From: a virus
DNA: 38,616 nt
IMG/VR virus record: IMGVR_UViG_3300037294_000662
Location: 1-38,616 of that record
Reading direction: 5' to 3' (one strand)
The first letter of the stretch is position 1; each line of letters opens with the position of its first letter. Below are positions 31,162 through 38,616 of this stretch, one piece after another. The position numbers and the translations under genes were made by a program. A model generated the notes under the pieces. That model was not told where the DNA came from. It ran no database searches and saw nothing but the letters and a program-made list of their open reading frames with translations.

Positions 31162-31734
31162 TCAATCGATTTCAAGGTTGATACTATCCATCTGATTCAC
31201 AATCATCCGCACTTTGGCCATGCAGGCGATCTGATGACGGGCATCATCCACCGGGTTGTGTTCGATACCGTTAAATCGAAGGCAATTCTTCAATCGATCC
31301 TCATAGCCGTCCAGATCTGTCCGCACGCATCGCTCACGGGAGTACTTCCAGGGCAAGGGCTGATTGACCAGGTCATAGGCGTATCTGAGAATTGCATTGT
31401 CGAAACTTGGGCCCTTGCCCCACACCCGCACGTCTTTCTCACAGTTGTGCGCGATAAAGCTCCGAAGGCTGAGTAAAGTGCCTTTAAGCTCATAGGTGTC
31501 TTTTTGCAGCTCCTGGAAAAGGCCTGCTTTCTGAATCCACCAGTGCAGCGTGCTTGGGTCGATTTTCAAGCCCAAGGCCAGGCAGCTCTCGATATCCACA
31601 TTCATGTGAAAGTAAGCATCACCTACTTTGCAATCTGTCCTATAGAACGGCACGGCAGCGATAGAGATCACCACACAGCCGGGACCCTGACCAAGGGTCT
31701 CTATATCCAGCATTAGGTCAGTGTACTTTTTCAT
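31162..31734 (-). CDS. DEDDh 3'-5' exonuclease (DnaQ/exo VIII-like)
   Basis: This 190-residue nuclease has DIETLG at Asp10 and Glu12, the second-motif Asp112 in PSFDNAIL, and HNPVDDARHQ with His159 and Asp164, giving a complete DEDDh set. It should degrade DNA or RNA from 3' ends. The size fits exonuclease VIII-like phage proteins. The gene overlaps the upstream HTH gene by 17 bases and precedes the lipoprotein by one base. A role in trimming transposition or replication intermediates is inferred. Confidence 0.87.
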   Translation of the reverse strand: MKKYTDLMLDIETLGQGPGCVVISIAAVPFYRTDCKVGDAYFHMNVDIESCLALGLKIDPSTLHWWIQKAGLFQELQKDTYELKGTLLSLRSFIAHNCEKDVRVWGKGPSFDNAILRYAYDLVNQPLPWKYSRERCVRTDLDGYEDRLKNCLRFNGIEHNPVDDARHQIACMAKVRMIVNQMDSINLEID

Positions 31735-31972
31735 TTAGTGTTTGGATTAAGTTTTTCATTTCTGTGGATACTAATTCAATCTGATAGCTCGGCCTTTTTA
31801 GGCCTAGAATTTTTGTCATTTTAAAGCCCGACCTGTGGAGATTATCAATGTATCTGTAGATTGTCCGAGAGCTGACTGAAAACTCTTCTTTCAAATCACA
31901 AATACTTCTGGGCTGATCTGACATATAAATGATCAGTGCGCTGGTAAATTCAAAATCTATGCGTGCCCTCAT
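31718..31972 (-). CDS. HTH (HTH_11-like) DNA-binding protein
   Basis: This 84-residue protein has a winged-helix/HTH pattern: ALIIYMSDQPRSICDLKEEFSVSSRTIYRYIDNLHRSGF at residues 12-50, typical of HTH_11 (DeoR/BirA-like) domains. It could be a regulator of early genes. Linked to the upstream gene by ATGA and to the exonuclease by a 17-base overlap. Operator unknown. Confidence 0.75.
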   Translation of the reverse strand: MRARIDFEFTSALIIYMSDQPRSICDLKEEFSVSSRTIYRYIDNLHRSGFKMTKILGLKRPSYQIELVSTEMKNLIQTLNEKVH

Positions 31973-32166
31973 TCCCGACGCATTAAATGTGACTGAAAGA
32001 GAAATTCACCCAGCTTGATGTTTTGAGGGCTCGGATGCTTTTCGATGTAGGCGATTACCTTGGCTTCGATCTGTTGCGCCCCCATAAATCTTCCGATAAA
32101 GACTCCAGCAAGGAGTGATAGGCTAATTATTAAAATGCTTGAAATGATGAATGCTATGATGAACAT
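31969..32166 (-). CDS. Small single-span membrane protein (65 aa)
   Basis: The ATG at 32166 gives a 65-residue protein with one strongly hydrophobic segment (FIIAFIISSILIISLSLLAGVFIG, residues 2-25) and a charged helical tail (IEAKVIAYIEKHPSPQN). The upstream frame to 32256 is arginine/lysine-rich and probably not translated. Possible holin-like or superinfection membrane protein; nothing specific in the sequence decides. Confidence 0.6.
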   Translation of the reverse strand: MFIIAFIISSILIISLSLLAGVFIGRFMGAQQIEAKVIAYIEKHPSPQNIKLGEFLFQSHLMRRE

Positions 32167-32224
32167 GGTTTTTGTGGTTAGGGAGCCCTGAGCGTGAGGC
32201 TCAGGGCTTGGGTGAAAAATCAAC

Positions 32225-32398
32225 TTACTCTTCTTTTTCCATCGGGTGAGAATCACCCAGTCCGGTGACCCACTGGATTCCGGCCTTTACGCCATCCTCG
32301 TAGGTTCGCTCCGGAAAGGAGGTATTTTCAGAATTGGCTTCGCACTCAGCTACCACTTCATCGATCTCCTTCCAGCCTACAGATTTCTTAACCGGCAT
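32225..32398 (-). CDS. Small hypothetical protein (57 aa)
   Basis: The ATG at 32398 gives a 57-residue acidic protein with KEIDEVVAECEANSEN and TYEDGVKAGIQWVTG. The longer frame to 32473 would overlap the signal-peptide gene extensively. It resembles small proteins of unknown function in early phage operons. Overlaps the preceding stop by about 11 bases. Confidence 0.5.
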   Translation of the reverse strand: MPVKKSVGWKEIDEVVAECEANSENTSFPERTYEDGVKAGIQWVTGLGDSHPMEKEE

Positions 32399-32585
32399 GC
32401 TGCACCTCCTCCCAGCTGACCACCTGCGCCAAGCCCCATTTTTTGAGGGCTTTTTTGTTTCGCTTATTGACATTCTTCACAGAGTTTTGACGCTTCTGCT
32501 TGTTCGAATTGTGACCTTCTCCGGCCATCACCGGAAGAGTGGAGAAGGCAAAGAATGCCAGGAGTATTAGGATTTTAATTTTCAT
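32388..32585 (-). CDS. Small exported basic protein (65 aa)
   Basis: This 65-residue protein has a signal peptide (MKIKILILLAFFAFSTLPVMA) and a strongly basic mature part (NKQKRQNSVKNVNKRNKKALKKW). It is exported and then probably cationic in the periplasm. Function unknown. Overlaps the DUF4494 gene by 11 bases, so translation is coupled. Confidence 0.55.
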   Translation of the reverse strand: MKIKILILLAFFAFSTLPVMAGEGHNSNKQKRQNSVKNVNKRNKKALKKWGLAQVVSWEEVQHAG

Positions 32586-33021
32586 TTTCTTCGGATTTTT
32601 CGTAAGGAAACACTTCTATAATCGGGCTCTCAAGGATCTGTGTCACTCTGAAGCTGACCAGCATATTGCTAAGGCTCTCTATGATTCGATCAAATGCCTC
32701 TTTGGCATGCTCAGCCGTCACAATCATGTACTGATTCACCAGCTTTTCTTTGCCGCTGTCACCATCGACCACGTAGTAGGTGATCTTACACTTCCACCAG
32801 AGGTCGTTGTCCTCGTAGAAAAACACATCCACGATGTTGCTTTTGGTCACTCCGGTGACTTGGAAGCCGCCCCGGATCTGGGAGGCCAATCGGTCATAGA
32901 GCACCGCCTCTGCCTCGGTGAAGCTCACTGCATCCACGAGATATGTCTCTGTAATGCTCTTGAGAAGACCTTCCTCATTCTCTTTCGCATACTTTACCTT
33001 GCACTGGAACCACGTTCTCAT
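32575..33021 (-). CDS. DUF4494 family protein
   Basis: The ATG at 33021 gives a 148-residue protein with the DUF4494 pattern: WFQCKVKYAKENEEG, TETYLVDAVSFTEAEAVL, WWKCKITYYVVDGDSGKEK. This family is nearly confined to Bacteroidota, which supports the host assignment. Role unknown. It overlaps DUF3164 as ATGA. The upstream extension to 33054 belongs to the preceding gene. Confidence 0.85.
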   Translation of the reverse strand: MRTWFQCKVKYAKENEEGLLKSITETYLVDAVSFTEAEAVLYDRLASQIRGGFQVTGVTKSNIVDVFFYEDNDLWWKCKITYYVVDGDSGKEKLVNQYMIVTAEHAKEAFDRIIESLSNMLVSFRVTQILESPIIEVFPYEKSEENEN

Positions 33022-33674
33022 ACCGATGCGAAGTTTAGGTTGATGGCCTCCCACTGACCGCTCTGGTCATTGCGCTTGAAGAATCGCACATAATATGCGC
33101 TGCCGACTTCCACATAGGCTACTCGAAATAGCTCTATAGCCTTTTTCCACAACTGATCTTCATAGTTGTCCTCCATCTGATAGAGTCTTCCTACTAGGCT
33201 CACATCGAACTTGTCATTCTTCTTTTCGATGAAAGTCTTAATCATGTTATAATCGGCTTTTGACCTCTTTTTCACATGCGAAAGCAAGAACTCATTAAGG
33301 TGCTCAGCCGCCATATCTGCCCGCTCGTCAAACTCCTTGATGATTTGGTTGGTGAATTCCACCTTAAATTCACCATCCTCCGATTTCAACTGAAAGTTGC
33401 CTTTATGGCCCTCCTTTACGTCTCCATATTCTTTCATGCGCTGATAGTGACCGTTTAGCTGATCAAAGGCCTGATCTTTGAATTCCTTCAGCAAATCACT
33501 TAAGCCCTGTGCATTGTGCACCAGCTTATTGACAAGCTCATTTTTGGCAGCTTGATAGGCTAGCTCTTTCTTCACTTTATCAGCCTTAGCTTTTCGCTGC
33601 CGATCCTTTACCAGCTGATCGAGCTCTTCGTTCGTCAGCTCGTTGACATTTTTGTTTGCGATTTCTGGATTCAT
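33018..33674 (-). CDS. DUF3164 protein (Mu-like early gene)
   Basis: This 218-residue protein matches DUF3164: helices with ELTNEELDQLVKDRQRKAKADKVKKELAYQ, then FKDQAFDQLNGHYQRMKEYGDV, a strand-rich middle (KGNFQLKSEDGEFKVEF) and a C-terminal part with the motif AADYNMIKTFIE-like residues. DUF3164 members are usual next to MuB-like genes in transposable phages. Function is unknown. Overlaps the upstream small gene by 4 bases. Confidence 0.85.
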   Translation of the reverse strand: MNPEIANKNVNELTNEELDQLVKDRQRKAKADKVKKELAYQAAKNELVNKLVHNAQGLSDLLKEFKDQAFDQLNGHYQRMKEYGDVKEGHKGNFQLKSEDGEFKVEFTNQIIKEFDERADMAAEHLNEFLLSHVKKRSKADYNMIKTFIEKKNDKFDVSLVGRLYQMEDNYEDQLWKKAIELFRVAYVEVGSAYYVRFFKRNDQSGQWEAINLNFASV

Positions 33675-33838
33675 ACTTCTTTGGGGTTTGATTTATTTGT
33701 TTGTTTTTGGATTTGACTCTCGAGGGCGATGATGTCCTTCGTAAATGCTCGAATGACGGCGGGATCTCGCTCTGTGGCGATTCGCTGATTCAGCGCCTCA
33801 AGACGCTCTTCAATTTTTGATCGTAATGGTTCGTTCAT
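33671..33838 (-). CDS. Small coiled-coil protein (55 aa), overlooked ORF
   Basis: This ATG ORF (33836-33838) ends TGA at 33671-33673, overlapping the DUF3164 start as ATGA and the end of the DnaA-like gene by 29 bases. The 55 residues form a heptad-like helix (LRSKIEERLEALNQRIATER). It is in the spacing expected for the polycistronic operon and its codon use is ordinary. Not recognised; the overlap pattern supports translation. Confidence 0.6.
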   Translation of the reverse strand: MNEPLRSKIEERLEALNQRIATERDPAVIRAFTKDIIALESQIQKQTNKSNPKEV

Positions 33839-34406
33839 TGGAAGTGGGTTTTATTTGATTGATAATGTCGATTAGCGTCATGTGACCGTGTGGATGCACC
33901 TCCTCGAATACGGCCCCGAAGTGGAAGTACCACACCTGAAAGGCTTTTACCTGTTTGTCGTCCAGTCCTATATTCTCTTTTCCTGCAAGGAATCGTTTGC
34001 GAGACTTCTCCTTGATATCATCCAGGTGAAGGCAAAGAAGGGCGTGCGAAACACTCTCAGGCCTCCTACTGAGGAACATCTCCAGGACTTCCCAAAGGCT
34101 GCCCAATTGGCTTCTGTTGATTTTAATGGTCATTTCTTGAAGGGTCAGATTGATTTGATTTATATGATCCAGCATCTCGCGATCAATGATGTTTCCTTCG
34201 CTCATTTCATAGCGAAATGTCGAAGCCATTGACTCGGATCTGTTAATTGCTTTGGCTATGACTTGATTGGATCGATCTCCCATAAAATGAACCACAACCC
34301 TCCGCGCAGAAGCCATGTGCCCTTTTCTGGATTTACCCCTGATGTCATCGTGAGTCACATCGAAGTGGTCACAAACTGCCTTGATGATTAGTCTCGTAGC
34401 GATCAT
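33810..34406 (-). CDS. DnaA domain IV-like DNA-binding protein
   Basis: This 198-residue protein has an N-terminal HTH resembling the DnaA C-terminal domain: ICDHFDV-like start (residues 8-17), SRKGHMASARRVVVHFM at about 26-42 (basic loop and AR.v...), then NQVIAKAINRSESMASTF. The remaining 130 residues are helical without known motif and end near GKENIGLDDKQVKAFQ. It could bind phage replication or regulatory DNA. Located between the small coiled-coil ORF and the hypothetical gene, two genes downstream of the ATPases. Confidence 0.68.
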   Translation of the reverse strand: MIATRLIIKAVCDHFDVTHDDIRGKSRKGHMASARRVVVHFMGDRSNQVIAKAINRSESMASTFRYEMSEGNIIDREMLDHINQINLTLQEMTIKINRSQLGSLWEVLEMFLSRRPESVSHALLCLHLDDIKEKSRKRFLAGKENIGLDDKQVKAFQVWYFHFGAVFEEVHPHGHMTLIDIINQIKPTSNERTITIKN

Positions 34407-34780
34407 AGGATTTTGATTAAGTGTCCATATCTCCCCATGAATTCCTCATCTTCAAGGAGTCGCTCATGGCTATGAATGAATAAGTATTCAGTTTTCATAT
34501 AGTGATAGTCCGGACACTCGGTAGCAAATGCCAGAAAGTCAAGTCTATTTCTGGTAGCCCACTCGGATGTCCAGAATCCACGGAATACCGGGCTGTACAA
34601 GATGTCTTCACGGACTGCCGGCCATCCTTCGGTCAGTGCTTCCACAAAGGCACAGTACTCGCCGAATTGGTGGATGCAATAATCCTCATGTGTCCAGGTG
34701 AGCAGCAGCTGAGCCTGTGCCTGCTCATCCTTGATGAGTTCGCGCTGCTGCTGAATATGCTTTGTTGTGATTGTTTTCAT
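34403..34780 (-). CDS. Hypothetical protein (125 aa) in the transposition operon
   Basis: This 125-residue protein is acidic and rich in Trp and Tyr (LLLTWTHEDYCIHQFGEYCAF, FRGFWTSEWATRNRLDFLAF). It overlaps both neighbours by ATGA, so is cotranslated with the RecA-like ATPase. I do not recognise the family. No signal peptide or membrane segment. Confidence 0.55.
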   Translation of the reverse strand: MKTITTKHIQQQRELIKDEQAQAQLLLTWTHEDYCIHQFGEYCAFVEALTEGWPAVREDILYSPVFRGFWTSEWATRNRLDFLAFATECPDYHYMKTEYLFIHSHERLLEDEEFMGRYGHLIKIL

Positions 34781-35415
34781 TTCTCTGTACCGTGATAGGC
34801 CGCGGCTCCTTCTTTGTGAATTATGTAGGCACCTCCATTGGCGCCGATGTATCTACCTTTGCTAAATGCTTTAAGACCTTCTATCCAGATTTTCAAACTG
34901 GCATCATACATGACGCTGACAGCTGCTCGCCCCATTGGCTTCTTACCATCTGCCTGACTGATGAAAATCAGGAGCTTGTCCGGGTGACTTTGCTTGAATC
35001 TCAGATACTGCTTGAATGAGAATTCGGTATATTGATAACTGTCAATGATTGCGAAATCAGGGCTTTTCCTGCGTTTCATCCTACGATCCAGCTCCTCCAT
35101 GCTCTCGCAAGTCAGAAGCAGCTTTCCCTTCACTTGAGCCATACCTTCTCGTTTAAATGCCCGTGTCATTGTGTGACCGGCTCCCTCTTCAAGAGAGTTG
35201 TAGACACCCCGCATAAATCTGCATAGCTCTTTTGCCAGTTGCAGCGTGAATCCCGTCTTTCCATTCCCCGAGTTGCCCCAGATAAACCAGACTCCCGTTT
35301 GCTCAGGATGCCCAAAGGCCTGGTACCATTCTCCCTCAAATGGGAGAAGCTGAAAGGTTTGCTGGAGGACTTGATCAACTGTTAATGCGCGTTTGATTCG
35401 CTGATCTCCAGCCAT
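34777..35415 (-). CDS. RecA/RadA-like ATPase
   Basis: This 212-residue protein is a RecA-fold ATPase: Walker A GNSGNGKT (47-54), Walker B FAIIDSYQY (121-129), and a later FISQAD (151-156) corresponding to the motif-3 Gln. RadA/DnaB-like single-domain ATPases occur in phages as recombination or replication helpers. It follows the MuB-like gene by 1 base. It is distinct from the MuB-like ATPase, so the operon carries two ATPases beside the transposase. The exact role is inferred. Confidence 0.75.
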   Translation of the reverse strand: MAGDQRIKRALTVDQVLQQTFQLLPFEGEWYQAFGHPEQTGVWFIWGNSGNGKTGFTLQLAKELCRFMRGVYNSLEEGAGHTMTRAFKREGMAQVKGKLLLTCESMEELDRRMKRRKSPDFAIIDSYQYTEFSFKQYLRFKQSHPDKLLIFISQADGKKPMGRAAVSVMYDASLKIWIEGLKAFSKGRYIGANGGAYIIHKEGAAAYHGTEK

Positions 35416-35416
35416 A

Positions 35417-36313
35417 CTAGACTTGCTCCAGTTTGAGGACCGTTTTTGCTCTTCTCAATCCTCCGATTTGACCATCAGAATCCGAAGCCAGGCACTTCTT
35501 CACTAGGGCTGGCAGATTTTGCAGTCCGCTAGAATTGGCCTTTAAGACATCTGTGACCATCTTGCTGTAGAAGCTCAGTCGCTCACTTCTTTCTGTTGGG
35601 ACTATAGTCATGTACTTGGAGCTGTAGCGTGAGAATAGCTCCCGATAGCCTACTTTCTTGGTGTTGATGCCGTTTTCCCACTTTTTGCGAAGCCCATCGG
35701 CTCCCATGAGGTACCAGCCACACACATCCTCAGTAGCATTCCAAAACTCCTTCAGTTCTAGGATAGCGCCATATTCCAAGTCCCCCGCTTCATCCAGGAT
35801 GATCATTGGGTTTTCGAGCATTCGCAGGTAGTACTTGATGTTTTCTTTGATCTCAGCCACTCGCCCGATAGCTTCGATTCCGAGAACCTTAGCAAATGCC
35901 TTGATGAATAGAATCTTGTTTTTGGACTGGGAGCAGTCGAGATAGAAGCAGTTGGATAGTGTTTTGGAAAGATGCTTTCCTGCGACTGTTTTTCCAATCT
36001 CTGGCTCATCGACTAGGATCATCCCTTTGGAGTGCTTTTGGCAGAAAATCACATCTGCCTCGATAGCCTGATAGACTTCGGTTTTGACCAAGTTCCAAGG
36101 CGTTTTGTCAAGTTGGATATTCAGCTCACGACCAAGATTGATCCATTGGATGTCTTTTAGTAGGCCTTCAGACTCACCTTTCTTCAATCGGCTCCAGACG
36201 CTGGCGTTGATGCTCCATTGCTTCGCAAATCCAGCGTCTGAGCCTCCGTATCTAGTGCGTAGATCCTTGAGACCTTCGACTACTTGTGATTTGAATTCGT
36301 TAGTTATATTCAT
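35417..36313 (-). CDS. MuB-like transposition ATPase (AAA+)
   Basis: This 298-residue protein has an N-terminal HTH-like region (residues about 14-70) and an AAA+ domain: a Walker A-like VDEPEIGKT (101-109), Walker B MIILDEAGD (170-178), and an Arg-finger region with RYSSKYM. The first Gly of the usual GxxxxGKT is replaced by Asp102. MuB delivers target DNA to the transposase and blocks self-insertion. The gene lies 12 bases after the transposase stop. Role by analogy with Mu. Confidence 0.85.
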   Translation of the reverse strand: MNITNEFKSQVVEGLKDLRTRYGGSDAGFAKQWSINASVWSRLKKGESEGLLKDIQWINLGRELNIQLDKTPWNLVKTEVYQAIEADVIFCQKHSKGMILVDEPEIGKTVAGKHLSKTLSNCFYLDCSQSKNKILFIKAFAKVLGIEAIGRVAEIKENIKYYLRMLENPMIILDEAGDLEYGAILELKEFWNATEDVCGWYLMGADGLRKKWENGINTKKVGYRELFSRYSSKYMTIVPTERSERLSFYSKMVTDVLKANSSGLQNLPALVKKCLASDSDGQIGGLRRAKTVLKLEQV

Positions 36314-36325
36314 AGAAAAATGAGG

Positions 36326-38401
36326 TTAGAATCTTGATTTGGTGCTTGAATTGAAACGGCTTGGATAGCCTGGCATTTCTGTTTTTTCGACCGGAGCGAG
36401 TACTTCAGCTTCGGCTTCTTTTGTTTCATACTGCTTAAGGCCTGGCATGACAAAGCCGGGTTTTGCTTCTTTTGGCTTTTCTAGGATCGTGATGGGCTCG
36501 ATGGCTCTTGATGTTCTCTTGATGTAGGATTCTACTGTTGCGACATATGCGCTCATTAGTTCGCGGTTCTTATCGCCTTCCGGAGTGCGCTCCAGTGTAG
36601 ATCTGCTATAGCCAAGGTCTCCAAGTAGGTCACAGATTAGATTTTCCTGTAGATCATAGACATGAGCCTTGAGCACTTGACCTTCGCAGTCATCCAGCCA
36701 GTTCACTCTGACTTCTTTGCCCTCGATTCGCTTGAGAATGCCTATTAGCTTTTCGCCTGTGGCTACAGTTCCATCGAATCCAACTACTCGTTCTTTTCCC
36801 TGAAGCTTGATTCTGCCCAGGTGCATTGAGCTCCGCTGCTGAAATCCGATGTAAGGAAGTATACCGACCCAGTTGGTAGGCTTCAACTCTGGATGCTGCT
36901 TTGCCATGAATACTTCCCAGCGGGTCATTCCCGGATGTAGATCCTGATTGCTGTGAGGCGTATTGTTCCACTTTTGGATATTGCGAAGTGCGATCTCTAC
37001 GATTTCATCCTTTGGAAGCTGAATTGTTTTGCCAGCTCCCTTCTGATTGCTTTCGGCGATAGCGAAAGGACGCGCAAGCCATCCCTCTTCATCCTTTTCG
37101 TAGTCATAGCGAAGGCTTCTGTAGTAAGCCTCGATTCGCTTGCCTCGAGCGTTGTTTGCCTCGATTCTGACTCGTTGGAACATTGCGCCATTCTGGAGTA
37201 GGTTGTCTTGAAACATGCTGTTAAGGGACATTTCGCATTCCATCTCGTAAGGCAGGTTCATTCCCCAGAGATTGTAGAGCCTTACCATTTCGCGGTAGAA
37301 TTCCAGGATGATTCCCTCTTTCGTATCTCCCCATACCCAGGTAGTGAATGCCTCAGAGCCCAGATCGATGGCATTGTAGAACCACATTCTTTTTCCAGTG
37401 GCATATTCGAAGGGAGGTTGTCTGTCATCTATCGAGATTATAGATCCCGCAAACTTTGGCTGCTCTAATCGGTGCCAAGGCTTATAGGCTGACATGAATT
37501 TCTGACGGTCTCCACTTCTGAGTGCATGAGATCCGGCACGCTGTGCCCAGGCTGACTGATAGTTGTAGATTGTACTTTCTGAAGCTGCTCTGTAGTGATC
37601 AGCTGACGCATCGAAAAGTTCACCAGTAGCATTGTTGATGATCTCAAGAGATCCGTCCAGGAATGCGGCATATCGAAGAGCAACTTCTATGTAGGTCGGC
37701 TTCCTGTTTTTCTGACCTGCAAAAATATTTTGCCAAAGCTCGATCATCTCGGGAGTCACCAGCTGCGCATTGTTATTGTTGTTTCGACCGTCGATGAAGG
37801 TTTCGAAGCTAAATTTCTTGAAGTCATCGTGTCGCATTCTCAACCGCTTAGTGGATGAAGGGAGCGTATGAGTGATGTGTCCGATTTTCTTCAGGTGATC
37901 CTGGAAGGCTACCACGTCAGCGGCAAGAGCATCCCACATTCCCTTTAGGTTACCGCCTCTACTTTTGCGCTGTGCAGACCTGTTGGCTTTCAAAGCCATC
38001 ATGGCCTCCATCACACTTGCATTGATAGTGTATTGACCGCGCTGCTTCGCTGTCAAGTACTCGTCATTTTCAAATTGAAAAGTGTCGTAGTAGGTCTTCG
38101 CAGCTGGGCTGATCTGGAAGTAATTTTGCAGCGGATTGTAATCGGATTCAGGATTGCCGAGCTTCTCGCGGCAGATTGATTGCCATTCGTGAGGCATGCA
38201 GCTCCAGGAGATCAAGGCTTCATTCCCTTTACCTCTGCCTTCCTTCAATCGGAAGCCAGGAGTTCTTTTCGCGCGCTGCTTGTAGGCATCATAGGTGATC
38301 GCAGCAATTGAATTGGGGTGTCTTCTATCGGGCTCGCTCAGTAGGAAGCTTAGCCGGACTCCGATTTGGTTTTCGTGAATTTCGTAAGGTATCAGGTGCA
38401 T
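36326..38401 (-). CDS. MuA-like DDE transposase
   Basis: This 691-residue protein resembles Mu transposase. Residues about 1-240 contain DNA-binding helices, a linker follows, and the RNase H-like core spans about 320-515: Asp325/326 in SIDDRQPPF, then MECEMSLN at 387-394 and Glu424 in GKRIEAYYRSLRY. E388 and E424 are 36 residues apart, the DDE spacing, so the second acid seems to be Glu rather than Asp. Residues 515-640 match the Mu transposase C-terminal region (YIGFQQRSS). It starts at the ATG at 38401 after a short leader. Confidence 0.9.
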   Translation of the reverse strand: MHLIPYEIHENQIGVRLSFLLSEPDRRHPNSIAAITYDAYKQRAKRTPGFRLKEGRGKGNEALISWSCMPHEWQSICREKLGNPESDYNPLQNYFQISPAAKTYYDTFQFENDEYLTAKQRGQYTINASVMEAMMALKANRSAQRKSRGGNLKGMWDALAADVVAFQDHLKKIGHITHTLPSSTKRLRMRHDDFKKFSFETFIDGRNNNNNAQLVTPEMIELWQNIFAGQKNRKPTYIEVALRYAAFLDGSLEIINNATGELFDASADHYRAASESTIYNYQSAWAQRAGSHALRSGDRQKFMSAYKPWHRLEQPKFAGSIISIDDRQPPFEYATGKRMWFYNAIDLGSEAFTTWVWGDTKEGIILEFYREMVRLYNLWGMNLPYEMECEMSLNSMFQDNLLQNGAMFQRVRIEANNARGKRIEAYYRSLRYDYEKDEEGWLARPFAIAESNQKGAGKTIQLPKDEIVEIALRNIQKWNNTPHSNQDLHPGMTRWEVFMAKQHPELKPTNWVGILPYIGFQQRSSMHLGRIKLQGKERVVGFDGTVATGEKLIGILKRIEGKEVRVNWLDDCEGQVLKAHVYDLQENLICDLLGDLGYSRSTLERTPEGDKNRELMSAYVATVESYIKRTSRAIEPITILEKPKEAKPGFVMPGLKQYETKEAEAEVLAPVEKTEMPGYPSRFNSSTKSRF

Positions 38402-38424
38402 TTGTAAGTGGTTAGATTTTCGGT

Positions 38425-38616
38425 TTATACTAATCCCAATTCAGCCAATAGCCTGGGAATGATATTCACACCCTTATAGTGGCCGTTTATAGTTTCGTTT
38501 AGAACCCTTCTAGAGCACCGGATTCGGCTAGCTATCTCCTCTTGAGTCAATTCCGACTTGAATACCTCAAGAGATAAATATTTATTCTCTGGATACTTTG
38601 GCTCTTTCTTTTTCAT
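38425..38616 (-). CDS. HTH (Cro/CI-type) regulator, possibly truncated by window edge
   Basis: This 63-residue protein contains an HTH (LTQEEIASRIRCSRRVLNETINGHYKG at about 23-49) of the Cro/C1 type. It starts exactly at the window edge, so the true start may lie upstream. The place just before the transposase fits a Ner-like or repressor-like regulator. It should bind the early control region, but operators lie outside the window. Confidence 0.65.
   Translation of the reverse strand: MKKKEPKYPENKYLSLEVFKSELTQEEIASRIRCSRRVLNETINGHYKGVNIIPRLLAELGLV

Noticed and set aside
1-38616. Prophage end sites and target duplication
   Set aside because: Mu-type ends are short and the window shows no flanking host gene or 5-bp duplication that can be identified.

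Overview
The window looks like an almost complete Mu-like transposable prophage of about 38 kb with a siphovirus-type tail, in a member of the Bacteroidota (my guess is a Cytophagales/Cyclobacteriaceae-type host). The evidence is a MuA-like transposase with a MuB-like ATPase next to it, Mu-type head genes (gp16/GemA-, gp36-, portal-, MuF- and gpG-like), Bacteroidota families such as DUF4494, starts without Shine-Dalgarno sequences, and short palindromic or tandem repeats typical of these genomes. No tRNA, rRNA, CRISPR array, integrase or IS element was seen. The prophage ends lie at or just outside the window edges.

Layout. (1) Early region, 38616 to about 25195, read leftward: HTH protein, MuA-like transposase, MuB-like ATPase, RecA/RadA-like ATPase, DnaA-domain-IV-like protein, DUF3164, DUF4494, small membrane or secreted proteins, HTH protein, DEDDh exonuclease, lipoprotein, DUF4406, ASCH protein, Pol X-like palm protein, GemA-like protein and accessory genes, ending at a strong bidirectional terminator. 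(2) Late arm I, 18865 to 25059, read rightward: small and large terminase, gp36-like, a fused portal/MuF/putative nuclease protein, gpG-like and a tail-completion-like protein. (3) Late arm II, 18725 to 1, read leftward: protease with nested scaffold, major capsid, holin, amidase, two exported proteins (one a candidate unimolecular spanin), tail tube, tail assembly chaperone with a predicted -1 frameshift, tape measure, distal tail protein, fibre and spike proteins, a large tail hub protein, and a DNA adenine methylase at the far end, where Mu keeps mom. The two late arms diverge from one 139-bp region that carries a perfect dyad.

Most unusual features. An AT-rich 91-codon gene lies between two long imperfect inverted repeats with matching TGCTAA/GTTAGCA ends, resembling an integron-type gene cassette without an integrase. 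Two arrays of 7-bp repeats each begin inside the stop codon of a late gene. At least three palindromic repeat families have spread through the prophage, several in frame inside phage proteins, one of them exactly at the junction of the portal and MuF domains. The MuA-like transposase appears to have Glu where the second catalytic Asp should be. A secreted-protein gene is bracketed by inverted copies of a hairpin sequence.

All functional names come from reading motifs, lengths and gene order. No database search was run.
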